A DNA stretch of 64,000 nt from NCBI GenBank assembly GCA_947258795.1, contig CAMYJU010000001.1, positions 62,001 to 126,000 on the forward strand. Direction: 5' to 3'. The position numbers were made by a program, and so were the translations under genes. Below the pieces are notes generated by a model. It was not told where the DNA came from. It did no database searches and saw nothing but the letters and a program-made list of their open reading frames with translations. Shown piece after piece: positions 1 to 13,677 of this stretch. Positions within the stretch are counted from its first letter, which is position 1. Each line of letters begins with the position of its first letter. The DNA is from an uncultured Gammaproteobacteria bacterium. GTDB lineage: Bacteria > Pseudomonadota > Gammaproteobacteria > DRJJ01.

Positions 1-1
1 G

Positions 2-3000
2 CTGGAGCAGCATGCCGAGGGATTGATCGCCCTGTCAGGCGCCAGGCAAGGCGATGTCGGCCGAGCCTTACTGACCGGTAGAAAAGACCTGGCTGAACAG
101 TATGCACAACACTGGGCGCAGGTATTCCCGGACTCCTATTACCTGGAAGTGCAGCGTACCGGACGTGCCGGCGATGAAGAGATCGTGCATGAATCGGTCA
201 GCCTGGCAGAAAAGCTATCCTTACCGGTGGTGGCAACCAATGATGTGCATTTTATCCGGCCGGAAGAGTTCGCCGCTCATGAAACCAGGGTCTGTATCCA
301 TGATGGCCGCACCCTGGACGACAAGCGGCGGCCGAAGTTGTACAGCGCTGAGCAATACCTGAAGTCGCCGGAGGAAATGCAGGAGCTGTTCCAGGACCTG
401 CCGGAGGCGTTGGAGAATACAGTGGAAATTGCAAGGCGTTGCAATGTCAGTCTGTCACTGGGTAAAAACTATCTTCCCGACTTTCCGGTGCCGGAGGGTA
501 TGGATGTCAATTCCTTCCTGACTGAAGAGTCGTACAAGGGATTGGATAACAGGCTGAAGGTCATACTCGAAAACAGCACGGATGACATCGAGACGCAACG
601 CAAAATCTATGCAGAGCGTCTGCAATACGAGCTGGACGTGATTATCCAGATGGGTTTTCCGGGCTACTTCCTGATTGTTGCGGATTTTATCCGCTGGGCG
701 AAAAATAACGCGATCCCGGTCGGTCCGGGCCGTGGCTCGGGCGCCGGTTCGCTGGTGGCCTACGCCCTGGATATTACCGACCTGGACCCGCTCAAATACG
801 ATCTGCTGTTCGAACGATTCCTGAATCCTGAGCGTGTATCCATGCCGGATTTCGACGTCGACTTCTGTATGGAACAGCGTGACCGGGTAATCGAGTATGT
901 GGCTGACTATTACGGTCGCGAAAAGGTATCGCAAATCATCACTTATGGCACCATGGCTGCGAAGGCGGTGGTGCGTGATGTCGGACGTGTGCTCGGGCAC
1001 CAGTATGGTTTCGTCGATCGTATCGCCAAGTTGATACCTTTTGAAATCGGCATGACCCTGGAAAAGGCCATCGACCAGGAAGACGAGCTGGCCAGACTGG
1101 TCGAAGACGATGAAGAGGTCCGCAGTTTGTGGGACCTGGCCAGTATGCTGGAAGGTGTTGCACGTAATGCCGGCAAGCATGCGGGTGGCGTGGTCATTGC
1201 ACCCTCACGCCTGACCGACTTTACCGCGCTTTATTGCGAGCAGGGTGGTAGTAACCTGGTGACCCAGTTCGACAAGGATGACGTCGAGGCGGTTGGATTG
1301 GTGAAGTTCGATTTTCTCGGTCTGCGCACCCTGACCATCATTGACTGGGCTGTGCAAACCGTCAATCAGCGCCGTGAACTGGAAAATCTCGAGCCGATCG
1401 ATATCGGTCGCATCGACCTGGAAGACAAACAGTCGTTTGAACTATTAAAACGCTACGCGACAACAGCGGTATTCCAGCTTGAGTCCAGCGGCATGAAGGA
1501 CCTGATCAAGCGCCTGCAACCGGACACCTTCGAGGATATTGTTGCACTGGTCGCGCTGTTCCGGCCGGGGCCGTTGCAGTCCGGTATGGTGGACGACTTC
1601 ATCGCACGTAAACACGGCGCCAAGGTGGTTTATCCGCACCCTGACCTGGAGCCTATACTGAAACCGACCTATGGGGTGATCCTGTACCAGGAGCAGGTCA
1701 TGCAGATCGCCCAGGTGCTGGCCGGCTACACACTCGGTGGTGCGGATATGCTACGCCGTGCAATGGGCAAGAAAAAGCCCGAAGAAATGGCAAAGCAGCG
1801 TTCTATCTTTACCGAAGGGTCAAAGGAGCGCGGCGTAGAAGAGAAAACCGCGACCGGCATTTTCGATTTGATGGAAAAATTTGCCGGGTATGGTTTCAAC
1901 AAGTCACACTCGGCTGCCTATGCACTGGTATCGTTCCAGACCATCTGGCTGAAGGCGCACTACCCGGCGGCATTCATGGCGGCGGTATTGTCATCGGACA
2001 TGGATAACACCGACAAGGTGGTCACACTGATTGAAGAGGCACGTGACATGTGTCTGGCCGTACAACCACCAGATGTCAACGCCTCACATTACCGTTTCAC
2101 GATCACCGATGATGAAACTGTGGTCTACGGGCTGGGTGCGATCAAGGGGGTAGGCCAGGCTGCGATCGAGTCCATCATCGAAGACCGTGAAGCGAATGGT
2201 GACTATGCCGACCTGTACGATTTCTGTCGCCGCGTCGATACACGCAAGGCCAACAAGCGTGTACTCGAGGCCCTGATCCGGGCCGGTGCGCTGGATACCC
2301 TGCCGGGGCATCGTGCCAGCCAACTGACCGCCTTGCCGGACGCACTCAAGGCGGCAGATCAGCATAACCGCAACTCCGACATCGGCATCGATGACATGTT
2401 CGGTGGCGAAATGTTCGACGCCAGCATCACCCAGATCGACATGCCGGAGGTGCCGGAATGGGATGACGACGAGCGCCTGTCCGGTGAGAAGGAAACCCTG
2501 GGTCTGTACCTGACCGGTCATCCTTTCGATCAGTTCGAAGTCGAGCTGGGCAGAATGAGCAGTGGCCGTATCGCCGCACTGACCGAAGACAAGGGTGCGA
2601 CAGGCGCCAAACAGGATGAGCGCCAGGTGATTGTTGCCGGACTGGTGACCGGTATGCGTACCATCAATACACGCCGTGGTCGCATGGCCATTGTCACGCT
2701 CGATGACCGCACCGGTCGTGTCGATGCCACGCTGTTTTCGGATATCTATGAGCATCACCGCGACAACATCAGTCGCGATACCATACTGGTCATGAGCGGC
2801 AAGCTCGGGCCGGATGACTACAGTGGTGGCTATCGTCTGAATGTCGACAATGTCTATAGCATCGACCAGGCACGTGAAAAATACGCCAAGCGTATCGTGA
2901 TCAGGCTGGCTGCCGACAAGGGCGGTAACGGTTTTATTCAGGGCCTGTCCGAGATATTGGGACCCTACCGTCAGGGTGGCTGCCCGGTGTGGATCCACTA

Positions 3001-3124
3001 CCAGACCGACGATGCCATCGCCGACATGCCACTCGGTGACGGCTGGCGCGTTCGTCCCTGTGATGAACTGCTGCAACGGTTGAAGCAACTGACCGGCGAG
3101 CAGTGTGTGTCACTGGTTTACTGA
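2..3124 (+). CDS. dnaE: DNA polymerase III subunit alpha (5' partial)
   Basis: This is the catalytic subunit of the replicative polymerase. The reading frame is open to the window edge. By alignment of the catalytic motif with E. coli DnaE, about 120 N-terminal residues of the PHP domain are missing. Visible are the end of the PHP domain (TNDVHF), the palm motif PDFDVDF carrying two catalytic aspartates, the third acidic residue in KFDFLGL, the GPGRGSGAGS loop, the helix-hairpin-helix part (YGLGAIKGVG) and a C-terminal OB fold. The implied full length, about 1155 residues, is normal. accA follows after 248 bases, as in many gammaproteobacteria. Confidence 0.98.
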   Translation: MEQHAEGLIALSGARQGDVGRALLTGRKDLAEQYAQHWAQVFPDSYYLEVQRTGRAGDEEIVHESVSLAEKLSLPVVATNDVHFIRPEEFAAHETRVCIHDGRTLDDKRRPKLYSAEQYLKSPEEMQELFQDLPEALENTVEIARRCNVSLSLGKNYLPDFPVPEGMDVNSFLTEESYKGLDNRLKVILENSTDDIETQRKIYAERLQYELDVIIQMGFPGYFLIVADFIRWAKNNAIPVGPGRGSGAGSLVAYALDITDLDPLKYDLLFERFLNPERVSMPDFDVDFCMEQRDRVIEYVADYYGREKVSQIITYGTMAAKAVVRDVGRVLGHQYGFVDRIAKLIPFEIGMTLEKAIDQEDELARLVEDDEEVRSLWDLASMLEGVARNAGKHAGGVVIAPSRLTDFTALYCEQGGSNLVTQFDKDDVEAVGLVKFDFLGLRTLTIIDWAVQTVNQRRELENLEPIDIGRIDLEDKQSFELLKRYATTAVFQLESSGMKDLIKRLQPDTFEDIVALVALFRPGPLQSGMVDDFIARKHGAKVVYPHPDLEPILKPTYGVILYQEQVMQIAQVLAGYTLGGADMLRRAMGKKKPEEMAKQRSIFTEGSKERGVEEKTATGIFDLMEKFAGYGFNKSHSAAYALVSFQTIWLKAHYPAAFMAAVLSSDMDNTDKVVTLIEEARDMCLAVQPPDVNASHYRFTITDDETVVYGLGAIKGVGQAAIESIIEDREANGDYADLYDFCRRVDTRKANKRVLEALIRAGALDTLPGHRASQLTALPDALKAADQHNRNSDIGIDDMFGGEMFDASITQIDMPEVPEWDDDERLSGEKETLGLYLTGHPFDQFEVELGRMSSGRIAALTEDKGATGAKQDERQVIVAGLVTGMRTINTRRGRMAIVTLDDRTGRVDATLFSDIYEHHRDNISRDTILVMSGKLGPDDYSGGYRLNVDNVYSIDQAREKYAKRIVIRLAADKGGNGFIQGLSEILGPYRQGGCPVWIHYQTDDAIADMPLGDGWRVRPCDELLQRLKQLTGEQCVSLVY

Positions 3125-3239
3125 TAACTTATACTGGCCGGCTATCAATGCCATTAAGAACTCTCGATACTATTATTTGGTTACTTGGTGCCCACCCAGA
3201 CGAGTCAGACACATTCGACCAATAATAGGCTAGAATGGC

Positions 3240-3257
3240 CAGCCTGGAACGAGGCTG
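3240..3257 (+). other. Stem-loop in the dnaE-accA intergenic region
   Basis: A perfect 6-bp inverted repeat (CAGCCT / AGGCTG) with a 6-base loop lies about 115 bases after the dnaE stop. No run of T follows, so it is a weak candidate for a terminator. The rest of the 248-base gap is non-coding and becomes very AT-rich toward accA. Confidence 0.25.
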
Positions 3258-3288
3258 CGGCTCGGATCTGATGCAACCTGCCGATTTT

Positions 3289-3317
3289 TTGCTAAAATCA
3301 TCTATATTCTATATAGT
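3289..3317 (+). promoter_or_regulatory. Candidate sigma70 promoter for accA
   Basis: A TTGCTA -35 box and a TATAGT -10 box are separated by exactly 17 bases, about 55 bases upstream of the accA start. Sequence match only. The -10 box overlaps a CTATATAG palindrome that recurs 33 bases downstream. Confidence 0.5.
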
Positions 3318-3349
3318 TATGCAAGATATATAATATTTATTCTATATAG
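3305..3349. repeat. Pair of direct repeats containing palindrome CTATATAG
   Basis: The 12-mer TATTCTATATAG occurs at 3305-3316 and again at 3338-3349. Each copy contains the 8-bp palindrome CTATATAG. The copies are 33 bp apart, about three helical turns. The first overlaps the proposed -10 box and the second lies just downstream of the likely transcription start. This could be an operator pair or simply low-complexity AT-rich DNA. Confidence 0.35.
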
Positions 3350-3372
3350 AGTAAGTAACTGAAAAATAACAC

Positions 3373-4329
3373 ATGAACATTAATTTTCTCGATTTCGAAC
3401 AACCTATCGCCGAGCTTGAGGCCAAGATCGACGAATTGCGCCTGGTCGGAGATGACAATGAAATCAACATCGCCGAGGAAATCGAACGCCTGCGCAGCAA
3501 GAACAAGACCCTGACCGAACAGATCTTCTCCAACCTGAGTTCGTGGCAGATTTCTCAGCTGGCCCGTCATCCGCAACGGCCCTATCTGCTCGATTATGTT
3601 GAACGTATCTTTACCGATTATGAAGAACTGCATGGTGACCGCCAGTTCGCGGACGATGCCGCGATTATCGGTGGCCTGGCGCGTTTCCAGGGCCGACCAG
3701 TCATGGTGATCGGTCATCAGAAAGGCCGTGATACCAATGAAAAGGTGCGCCGTAACTTTGGTATGCCCAAGCCGGAGGGCTATCGCAAGGCCTTGCGCCT
3801 GATGCAATTGGCGGAGCGATTCAAATTGCCGATTTTGACCTTTATCGATACGCCCGGTGCCTATCCGGGCGTCGATGCGGAAGAACGCGGCCAGAGTGAA
3901 GCGATTGCACGCAACCTGTTCGTGATGTCGACCCTGAGCGTGCCGGTGGTCTGTACCGTAATCGGTGAAGGCGGTTCCGGTGGCGCGCTGGCGATAGGCG
4001 TCGGTGACCGGGTACTGATGCTGCAATACAGCACCTATTCGGTGATTTCACCGGAGGGTTGCGCCTCCATCCTGTGGAAGAGCGCCGACAAGGCCTCGGA
4101 CGCGGCTGAGGCCATGGGTATTACCGCGGAACGTCTCAACGAACTGGGTCTGATTGACCGGGTGATTGCCGAACCCCTGGGTGGTGCACATCGTGACATG
4201 GACCTGATGAGCGTCAGCTTGCAGCATGAATTGAGTGAGCAACTCAAGGAGCTCGAAGCCATGCCGGTCGAAGAGCTGCTGGAAAAACGTTATCAGCGGC
4301 TGATGCAGTTCGGTGTGTTCAAAGAATAG
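3373..4329 (+). CDS. accA: Acetyl-CoA carboxylase carboxyltransferase subunit alpha
   Basis: AccA pairs with AccD to transfer the carboxyl group from biotin to acetyl-CoA, the committed step of fatty-acid synthesis in the cytoplasm. At 318 residues it matches E. coli AccA (319). The N-terminal helical segment ([15 protein letters not shown]) and the crotonase-like core with [14 protein letters not shown] and the downstream [15 protein letters not shown] are all present. No strong Shine-Dalgarno is visible, but the ATG matches the family start. It lies downstream of dnaE as in Pseudomonas and Escherichia. Confidence 0.98.
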   Translation: MNINFLDFEQPIAELEAKIDELRLVGDDNEINIAEEIERLRSKNKTLTEQIFSNLSSWQISQLARHPQRPYLLDYVERIFTDYEELHGDRQFADDAAIIGGLARFQGRPVMVIGHQKGRDTNEKVRRNFGMPKPEGYRKALRLMQLAERFKLPILTFIDTPGAYPGVDAEERGQSEAIARNLFVMSTLSVPVVCTVIGEGGSGGALAIGVGDRVLMLQYSTYSVISPEGCASILWKSADKASDAAEAMGITAERLNELGLIDRVIAEPLGGAHRDMDLMSVSLQHELSEQLKELEAMPVEELLEKRYQRLMQFGVFKE

Positions 4330-4386
4330 CAGTCCCCGGTCATGCCCGACAGGGTAAAGGCCTATCTCTGATAGTGGTGAGCTGAC

Positions 4387-5724
4387 ATGTACGACCTGAT
4401 TGCGCGGTTGACCCATGTACTGCAAGCCCATCGCGAAAATACCGCCGGTTGGTGTGTGGCCTATAGCGGCGGATTGGATTCCCATGTGTTGCTGCATAGT
4501 CTTGCCGGTCTACGTGGGCAACTGGCCCTGGCGCCGGTCGATGCCATTCATATTCATCACGGTCTGTCTGAGCATGCCGATCATTGGGCCAGCCATTGTC
4601 TGGATATCTGCGAACAACTGTCCATACCATTACAGATCATTCATGTCGATGCGCGACCATCGGCCGGACAAAGTCCGGAGGAGGCTGCTCGTGATGCACG
4701 ATACCGGGCATTGGCGCAACGCATCCAGCCGGACAGTTGTCTGCTGACCGCCCATCATCGCCGTGACCAGGCCGAGACCCTGATGTTGCAACTGCTACGT
4801 GGTGGCGGTGTTCAGGGGACGGCGGCCATGCCGGAATATACGCAGTTTGCGCGGGGCGCGATCCTGCGACCGTTACTGGACTGTAATCATGAACAGTTGT
4901 TGGCCTATGCAACGGCGCATGATTTGCACTGGATCGATGACGACAGCAATACCAATACCCGTTTTGACCGCAATTACCTGCGTCACCAGGTCATGCCCGC
5001 GTTGCGCCAGCGCTGGCCTTCGGTGGATGCGACGCTGGCCCGGGTCGCGCGGCGACACGGTGAAACCGCCCGCTTGTTAAATGATCTGGCGGCTACTGAC
5101 CTGCAACAGCTACGGTCCGGGTCTTCCACTTGCCTGGACCGGCTTGCACTAGGTCGTCTGCCATTGGCGCGGCAAGCCAACCTGATACGCTACTGGTTGA
5201 AGATCGGAGGTCTGGGCTTACCCGGTCATGCCCGCCTGGATGAGATACTCAGGCAGATCCATCAGGCCGGTGACGATGCCATGCCCTGTATCAGCTGGCC
5301 GGGTGGGGAAATCAGGCGATACCGCAACGCGATCTATGCGATGCGTCCACTGGAAGCGTTTGATTCCGGACAGTCGGCGCCATGGCCGGATCAGGAGCGT
5401 GTACAGTGCCCCGGCCAGCAGGGCTACCTGGTGCGACAACGGCAACAAGGTGAAGGGGTGCGTGTCAGTGTCTGGCACCAGGACCGTGTCACGGTACGCT
5501 ACCGCCTGGGTGGTGAATCCTGTCGTCCCGCGGGCCGTCAGCACCACCACGCACTTAAGAAACTGTTTCAGGAATGGGGCGTACCACCCTGGCTACGTAG
5601 TCGAATCCCGTTGCTGTATGTTGGCGAGGAACTGGCTGCAATTATCGGCTACGGGATCTGTGCCGGTTATGAAACCGGTACAGATGAAGCCGGTTATGTG
5701 TTGCAGTGGCGGTATTCGGATTGA
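4387..5724 (+). CDS. tilS: tRNA(Ile)-lysidine synthase
   Basis: TilS converts C34 of the CAU-anticodon tRNA-Ile to lysidine using ATP and lysine, which switches decoding from AUG to AUA. The PP-loop ATP-binding motif SGGLDSH lies near residue 26. The family motif around DDDSNTNTRFDRNYLR follows near residue 190, and the TilS substrate-binding and C-terminal domains come after. Its 445 residues are close to E. coli TilS (432). It sits 57 bases after accA, a common arrangement. Confidence 0.95.
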   Translation: MYDLIARLTHVLQAHRENTAGWCVAYSGGLDSHVLLHSLAGLRGQLALAPVDAIHIHHGLSEHADHWASHCLDICEQLSIPLQIIHVDARPSAGQSPEEAARDARYRALAQRIQPDSCLLTAHHRRDQAETLMLQLLRGGGVQGTAAMPEYTQFARGAILRPLLDCNHEQLLAYATAHDLHWIDDDSNTNTRFDRNYLRHQVMPALRQRWPSVDATLARVARRHGETARLLNDLAATDLQQLRSGSSTCLDRLALGRLPLARQANLIRYWLKIGGLGLPGHARLDEILRQIHQAGDDAMPCISWPGGEIRRYRNAIYAMRPLEAFDSGQSAPWPDQERVQCPGQQGYLVRQRQQGEGVRVSVWHQDRVTVRYRLGGESCRPAGRQHHHALKKLFQEWGVPPWLRSRIPLLYVGEELAAIIGYGICAGYETGTDEAGYVLQWRYSD

Positions 5725-5755
5725 GAAACCGGCGCGATTCTGATACCGTTCATAA

Positions 5756-8265
<2,510 letters not shown>

Positions 8266-8335
8266 ACGGGTCGTTAGCGGCCATTCCGTATTTTCCTGTC
8301 ACCTGATTGAATGCTGAACCTTTTTACTGTGTGCG

Positions 8336-8344
8336 TGCTAAAAT
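8336..8344 (+). promoter_or_regulatory. Candidate extended -10 promoter for eno
   Basis: TGCTAAAAT matches the extended -10 consensus (TGn plus TAAAAT) in the 140-base gap between kdsA and eno, about 60 bases before the eno ATG. No good -35 box sits at 17 bases upstream. eno may therefore have its own promoter besides read-through. Confidence 0.35.
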
Positions 8345-8390
8345 AGCGCGCAAATCGCACAATGCGGTGCCGTGCCAAGTAAAAATATGA

Positions 8391-9689
<1,299 letters not shown>

Positions 9690-9701
9690 TTCCGCTGGTG
9701 T

Positions 9702-10001
9702 ATGAAGCTGTGGATAGCCATACTGCTGATCTTGTTCCTGGCCCTGCAGGTCAAGCTCTGGGTTGGTGAGGGCGGCCTCGGTGATGTGCGTCAACTGGAA
9801 CGTTCGGTTGAGAGTCAGAAACAGATCAACCAGCGTCACCAGGAACGTAACCAGGGACTGGCGGGTGAGGTCCAGGACCTCAAACATGGCACCGAGGCGA
9901 TCGAGGAACGCGCGCGCAGCGAACTGGGTATGATTCGCAAGGGCGAAACCTTTTACCAGATCATCGAACAGCAGGAAGCGGATGAGCAGTCCGGACAGTA
10001 A
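9702..10001 (+). CDS. ftsB: Cell division protein FtsB
   Basis: FtsB is a small bitopic inner-membrane protein that joins FtsL and FtsQ in the divisome. The 99-residue protein has an N-terminal transmembrane helix (about residues 3-20, WIAILLILFLALQVKLWV), a periplasmic coiled coil (about 30-65), and the conserved IEERARSELGMIRKGETFYQ segment. It lies between eno and ispD, the standard gammaproteobacterial position. Its 3' end overlaps ispD by 20 bases. Confidence 0.95.
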   Translation: MKLWIAILLILFLALQVKLWVGEGGLGDVRQLERSVESQKQINQRHQERNQGLAGEVQDLKHGTEAIEERARSELGMIRKGETFYQIIEQQEADEQSGQ

Positions 10002-10698
10002 CAGGGCTGGGTTATGGGCGGTGATACCGGCAGCCGGTATTGGCAGCCGTATGCAGGCCAGCGTGCCGAAACAGTACCTGCCTTTGCAGGGCAGCACCGT
10101 GATTGAATGCGCGTTAAGGCGTCTGGCCAGTCTGCCGGCCTTACAGGGCATTGTGATTGCGCTGGCCGCGGATGACCGCTGGTGGCCTGAACTGCAGCTG
10201 GAGCTGGCTGTCCCGGTACATACAGTCACCGGCGGGCAGGAGCGTTGTCATTCTGTCATGAATGCACTGGAGCTGTTGCAATCAACAGCATCGGCGACTG
10301 ACTGGGTCATGGTACATGACGCGGCCCGGCCTTGTGTGCAGCTGGCTGACCTGGAAAAACTGTATCGGCAGGTTTCTGCCAGTGACCAGGGTGGCCTGCT
10401 CGCGGTACCGGTGCGCGATACCATGAAGCGCGTACAGCCGGGTCTGATGAACGTAGCTGAAACGGTTGATCGTAACGATCTGTGGCATGCGCTGACGCCA
10501 CAGATGTTCCGAGTCGGGGAGTTGCATCAGGCACTGACCAGGACACTGGCGGATGGCTTGCAGGTAACCGATGAAGCCTCGGCCATGGAACAGTGCGGCT
10601 ATCAACCGCTGCTGGTGGAAGGGCATCACGACAATATCAAGATTACCCATTCGGAAGACCTCGCGCTGGCGGAATTTTTCCTGGAACATCAATTATGA
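9982..10698 (+). CDS. ispD: 2-C-methyl-D-erythritol 4-phosphate cytidylyltransferase
   Basis: IspD transfers CMP to methylerythritol phosphate in the non-mevalonate isoprenoid pathway. The nucleotide-binding start [13 protein letters not shown] with downstream PKQYLPL, the [10 protein letters not shown] motif and the C-terminal [16 protein letters not shown] are all present. Its 238 residues match E. coli IspD (236). The start lies inside the end of ftsB, and the stop overlaps ispF in an ATGA, so the genes appear translationally coupled. Confidence 0.97.
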   Translation: MSSPDSNRAGLWAVIPAAGIGSRMQASVPKQYLPLQGSTVIECALRRLASLPALQGIVIALAADDRWWPELQLELAVPVHTVTGGQERCHSVMNALELLQSTASATDWVMVHDAARPCVQLADLEKLYRQVSASDQGGLLAVPVRDTMKRVQPGLMNVAETVDRNDLWHALTPQMFRVGELHQALTRTLADGLQVTDEASAMEQCGYQPLLVEGHHDNIKITHSEDLALAEFFLEHQL

Positions 10699-11198
10699 GA
10701 ATCGGACACGGATACGATGTACATGCGTTTGAGACCACGCCATCAGATAATGGCGAGCTGGTACTCGGGGGTGTCCGTATTGCCTATCCATACCGGATGC
10801 AGGCGCATTCCGATGGCGATGTGGTGATCCATGCACTGGTCGACGCCTTGCTCGGTGCCGCCGCGCTCGGTGATATCGGCCGGCTGTTTCCGGATACGGA
10901 TCCGGCCTGGCGCGATATGGACAGTCGTGTTTTCCTGCGAGAGACCATGAAGCGGCTGCAGGACAGGGATTTGTATCCGCATAATGCCGACATCACCATC
11001 ATCGCCGAGGCACCACGCATGTCCGGCCATATCGATGCGATGCGACTGCTGCTGGCAGATGAAATGGCCATCGACAGTTCTCATGTCAATATCAAGGCGA
11101 CCACCACGGAAAAGCTCGGCTATATAGGTCGTGGTGAAGGTATCGCCGTGCATGCGGTTGTACTGCTGGATGAAGTGTCTGGCAGTGATCATGACTGA
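10695..11198 (+). CDS. ispF: 2-C-methyl-D-erythritol 2,4-cyclodiphosphate synthase
   Basis: IspF cyclises CDP-methylerythritol 2-phosphate, two steps after IspD. I chose the ATG that overlaps the ispD stop (ATGA), because the protein then begins [13 protein letters not shown] as in the family, with the zinc ligands Asp and His in DVH. The third ligand lies in [18 protein letters not shown], and [17 protein letters not shown] closes the active site. It has 167 residues. Confidence 0.97.
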   Translation: MRIGHGYDVHAFETTPSDNGELVLGGVRIAYPYRMQAHSDGDVVIHALVDALLGAAALGDIGRLFPDTDPAWRDMDSRVFLRETMKRLQDRDLYPHNADITIIAEAPRMSGHIDAMRLLLADEMAIDSSHVNIKATTTEKLGYIGRGEGIAVHAVVLLDEVSGSDHD

Positions 11199-12285
11199 TG
11201 CCGATGCTGACGAAACATTCCTTTCTGACGCGATAGCCAACGGCTTCGCGCCGCCGTACCAGTATACGTATGCCTATGCCTGGGGCGGCCCGGTAATCCG
11301 GGCGCGTTTTCGGCAGCGGGCAGAAGACTTTCAGGTTGTCGAAGAACTGGGTTTCAGCCTGAGTGGCTGCGGCGAACATGCCTGTGTGCTGATCGAAAAG
11401 ACCGCTGCCAACACCGAGTGGGTGGCCCGGCAGCTGGCGCGCTTTAGTGGTGTAAGGCCCCGCGATATCGGCTATGCCGGTTTGAAGGACCGCCAGGCCG
11501 TTACCCGGCAGTGGTTCAGTATTCTCCTGCCCGGGCGTCGGGCACCGGACTGGGATGCCTTTTCTGCTGAAGGCTGCCGCATACTCGAAACCGGGTGGAA
11601 CAGCAGGAAGCTGCGCCGGGGCGTGCTGCGCTGCAATCACTTTCGTATTGTGCTGCGCGATATCCAGGGAGACCCGGACCAGGTTGCTGAACGTCTGGCA
11701 GCGATACGAACGCATGGCTTCCCGAATTACTTTGCCGAACAGCGTTTTGGCCGCAACGGCAATAATCTGATCGAGGTCCTGGAGCTGTTTGCGTCAGGCA
11801 AGCGCATGCGTGCGTCACACCGGCGTGGTCTGCTGCTGTCGGCGGCACGCGCCTGGCTGTTCAACCGGGTGCTGGATCAGCGCGTACGGCAGGGCAGTTG
11901 GCAGCAGGTGCTGGAGGGTGACGTGGCCATGCTCGACGGCAGCAACAGTGTGTTTGTTGCGACAGAAGCGTCTGAGTTGCAGGATCGCGCCGCGCGGCTG
12001 GATATCCATCCGACCGGTCCGTTATGGGGGCTCGGTGAGCATCGCGTGCAGGGTGAGCCGGCAAAGCTGGAACAACAGCTGATGGAGGCTTTCCCGCAGT
12101 GGTGTCAGGGGCTGGAGCGGCACCGGATGAACATGGACAGGCGTGCGCTACGCTGTGTTGCCAATGATCTGGAACTGGAAGTGATTGATGCCGCGACCCT
12201 GGCGTTGTCGTTTTCGCTGCCGTCCGGCAGCTATGCGACCGCTTTATTGCGTGAGATCGCACAGGTGCACGGCGGACACGCGTAA
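11191..12285 (+). CDS. truD: tRNA pseudouridine(13) synthase
   Basis: TruD makes pseudouridine 13 in tRNA-Glu. The catalytic aspartate is in [30 protein letters not shown] and the insertion domain follow, and the C-terminal [14 protein letters not shown] is typical. The start [10 protein letters not shown] overlaps the end of ispF by eight bases. More upstream starts are possible but lie deep inside ispF. It has 364 residues, close to E. coli TruD (349), and occupies the usual place between ispF and surE. Confidence 0.94.
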   Translation: MTDADADETFLSDAIANGFAPPYQYTYAYAWGGPVIRARFRQRAEDFQVVEELGFSLSGCGEHACVLIEKTAANTEWVARQLARFSGVRPRDIGYAGLKDRQAVTRQWFSILLPGRRAPDWDAFSAEGCRILETGWNSRKLRRGVLRCNHFRIVLRDIQGDPDQVAERLAAIRTHGFPNYFAEQRFGRNGNNLIEVLELFASGKRMRASHRRGLLLSAARAWLFNRVLDQRVRQGSWQQVLEGDVAMLDGSNSVFVATEASELQDRAARLDIHPTGPLWGLGEHRVQGEPAKLEQQLMEAFPQWCQGLERHRMNMDRRALRCVANDLELEVIDAATLALSFSLPSGSYATALLREIAQVHGGHA

Positions 12286-12292
12286 ATCGGCG

Positions 12293-12835
12293 TCAGGATT
12301 TTCTGAGTAGCACGTAAACCGCACCGGTGCCGCCATCGGCCGGTGTTGCGGAACAAAAGGCCAGTACCTCGTGCCGCTGTGGTAACCACTTGTTGATGCT
12401 GTTTTTCAGTACCGGGCCGCGATGCGCCGAGCCCAGTCCCTTGCCGTGAATAATGCGTACCGCTCGGCTGTTATGATCGCGACATTCATGCAGAAACCTG
12501 ACCAGGGCCTGGCGCGCCTGGCTGACCGTCAGGCCATGCAGATCCAGTTCGGCGTCGATACGGTAGCGACCCTGGCGCAGTTTTTTCATCAGCTTGTGTT
12601 GCACGCCGTCACGCTTGAACAGCAGGTATTCGCCGTATTCGACCTCACGGGCCTCGATATTATCCGACATCATGTCGGCAAGCACCTGCTGTTCATCGGC
12701 CAGCCGCTGACGTGCGACCGGTCCCGGTTTCCGGGTACGATGGGTAACACGGTTATGTTTCAGACGCTCTACATCATGCATCAGCTGCCGAAACAGGGAC
12801 TTGTCGTCTTCGTTCGCTGGCGGGGATTTACTCAT
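12293..12835 (-). CDS. Smr domain protein (SmrA/SmrB-like)
   Basis: A protein of about 180 residues with a C-terminal Smr domain: LDLHGLTVSQA near residue 97 and IIHGKGLGS near 128, the two conserved motifs of the family. Smr domains are nucleases, and in E. coli SmrB cleaves mRNA at collided ribosomes. Whether this member does so is inference. The N-terminal half is basic and helical. The start MSKSPPANEDD is chosen because the upstream alternative adds residues not expected in the family. It is convergent with truD and divergent from surE. Confidence 0.85.
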   Translation of the reverse strand: MSKSPPANEDDKSLFRQLMHDVERLKHNRVTHRTRKPGPVARQRLADEQQVLADMMSDNIEAREVEYGEYLLFKRDGVQHKLMKKLRQGRYRIDAELDLHGLTVSQARQALVRFLHECRDHNSRAVRIIHGKGLGSAHRGPVLKNSINKWLPQRHEVLAFCSATPADGGTGAVYVLLRKS

Positions 12836-12923
12836 CAATACGATTGTATCCTGTTTAGAAAGCGCGACCAATGCCTCGGGAACGTGTAGAATTCACCTGA
12901 TTCCAGTATTGTGTTTATGAAGT

Positions 12924-13670
12924 ATGCGTATATTAATCAGTAACGATGACGGTTATCAGGCCCCGGGTATCCGCGCCCTGGCAGAGGCCCTGTCTGCGGT
13001 CGCCGAAGTCACGGTGGTCGCACCGGAGCGAGATCGTAGTGGTGCCAGTAACTCGCTTACCCTGGACAGCCCGATCCGTGCGCGTGAGGCCGAGAATGGC
13101 TATATCCGTGTCGATGGTACACCGACCGACTGCGTCCACCTGGCCATTACCGGCCTGCTCAGTGAAGAGCCGGATATGGTCGTGTCCGGCGTCAATGCCG
13201 GTGCCAATCTCGGTGACGATGTGTTGTACTCCGGTACCGTCGCCGCGGCCATGGAAGGGCGATTTCTGGGTCTGCCGGCGATTGCAGTATCACTGGTGTG
13301 CCAGGCCGAGCCGCAGCATTATGGCACCGCAGCGCGCGTGGCGGTCGAGTTGGTCCAGCGTTTACGCGACCATCCCTTGCCGGCCGACACCATCTTGAAT
13401 GTCAATGTGCCGGATGTACCTTATGAACAACTGACCGGACAGGTCTCCACCCGTTTAGGACACCGGCACAAATCCGAGCCGGTGATCGCCTCCAAGGATC
13501 CGCGCGGCAAGCCGATCTACTGGGTGGGTCCGGCCGGTGCCGAGCAGGATGCCGGCCCGGGCACGGATTTTCACACGGTGCGCAGTGGCGCGGTATCGAT
13601 TACGCCGATCAGTGTCGATCTGACACACTATGAAGCCATTGATGCCGTTGCACACTGGCTGGAGGCATAG
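12924..13670 (+). CDS. surE: 5'/3'-nucleotidase SurE
   Basis: SurE is a metal-dependent nucleoside monophosphatase, also active on short polyphosphate, linked to stationary-phase survival. The metal site [12 protein letters not shown] opens the protein. [33 protein letters not shown] and INVNVP-like NVNVPD follow. Its 248 residues are typical. pcm follows after seven bases, the conserved surE-pcm-nlpD-rpoS order. Confidence 0.97.
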   Translation: MRILISNDDGYQAPGIRALAEALSAVAEVTVVAPERDRSGASNSLTLDSPIRAREAENGYIRVDGTPTDCVHLAITGLLSEEPDMVVSGVNAGANLGDDVLYSGTVAAAMEGRFLGLPAIAVSLVCQAEPQHYGTAARVAVELVQRLRDHPLPADTILNVNVPDVPYEQLTGQVSTRLGHRHKSEPVIASKDPRGKPIYWVGPAGAEQDAGPGTDFHTVRSGAVSITPISVDLTHYEAIDAVAHWLEA

Positions 13671-13677
13671 TCTCGCG

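Noticed and set aside
2084-3088. Long antisense reading frame (334 codons) inside dnaE
   Set aside because: It lies wholly opposite a well-conserved gene, has no recognisable domain, and its composition is what the dnaE codon pattern would give in that frame.
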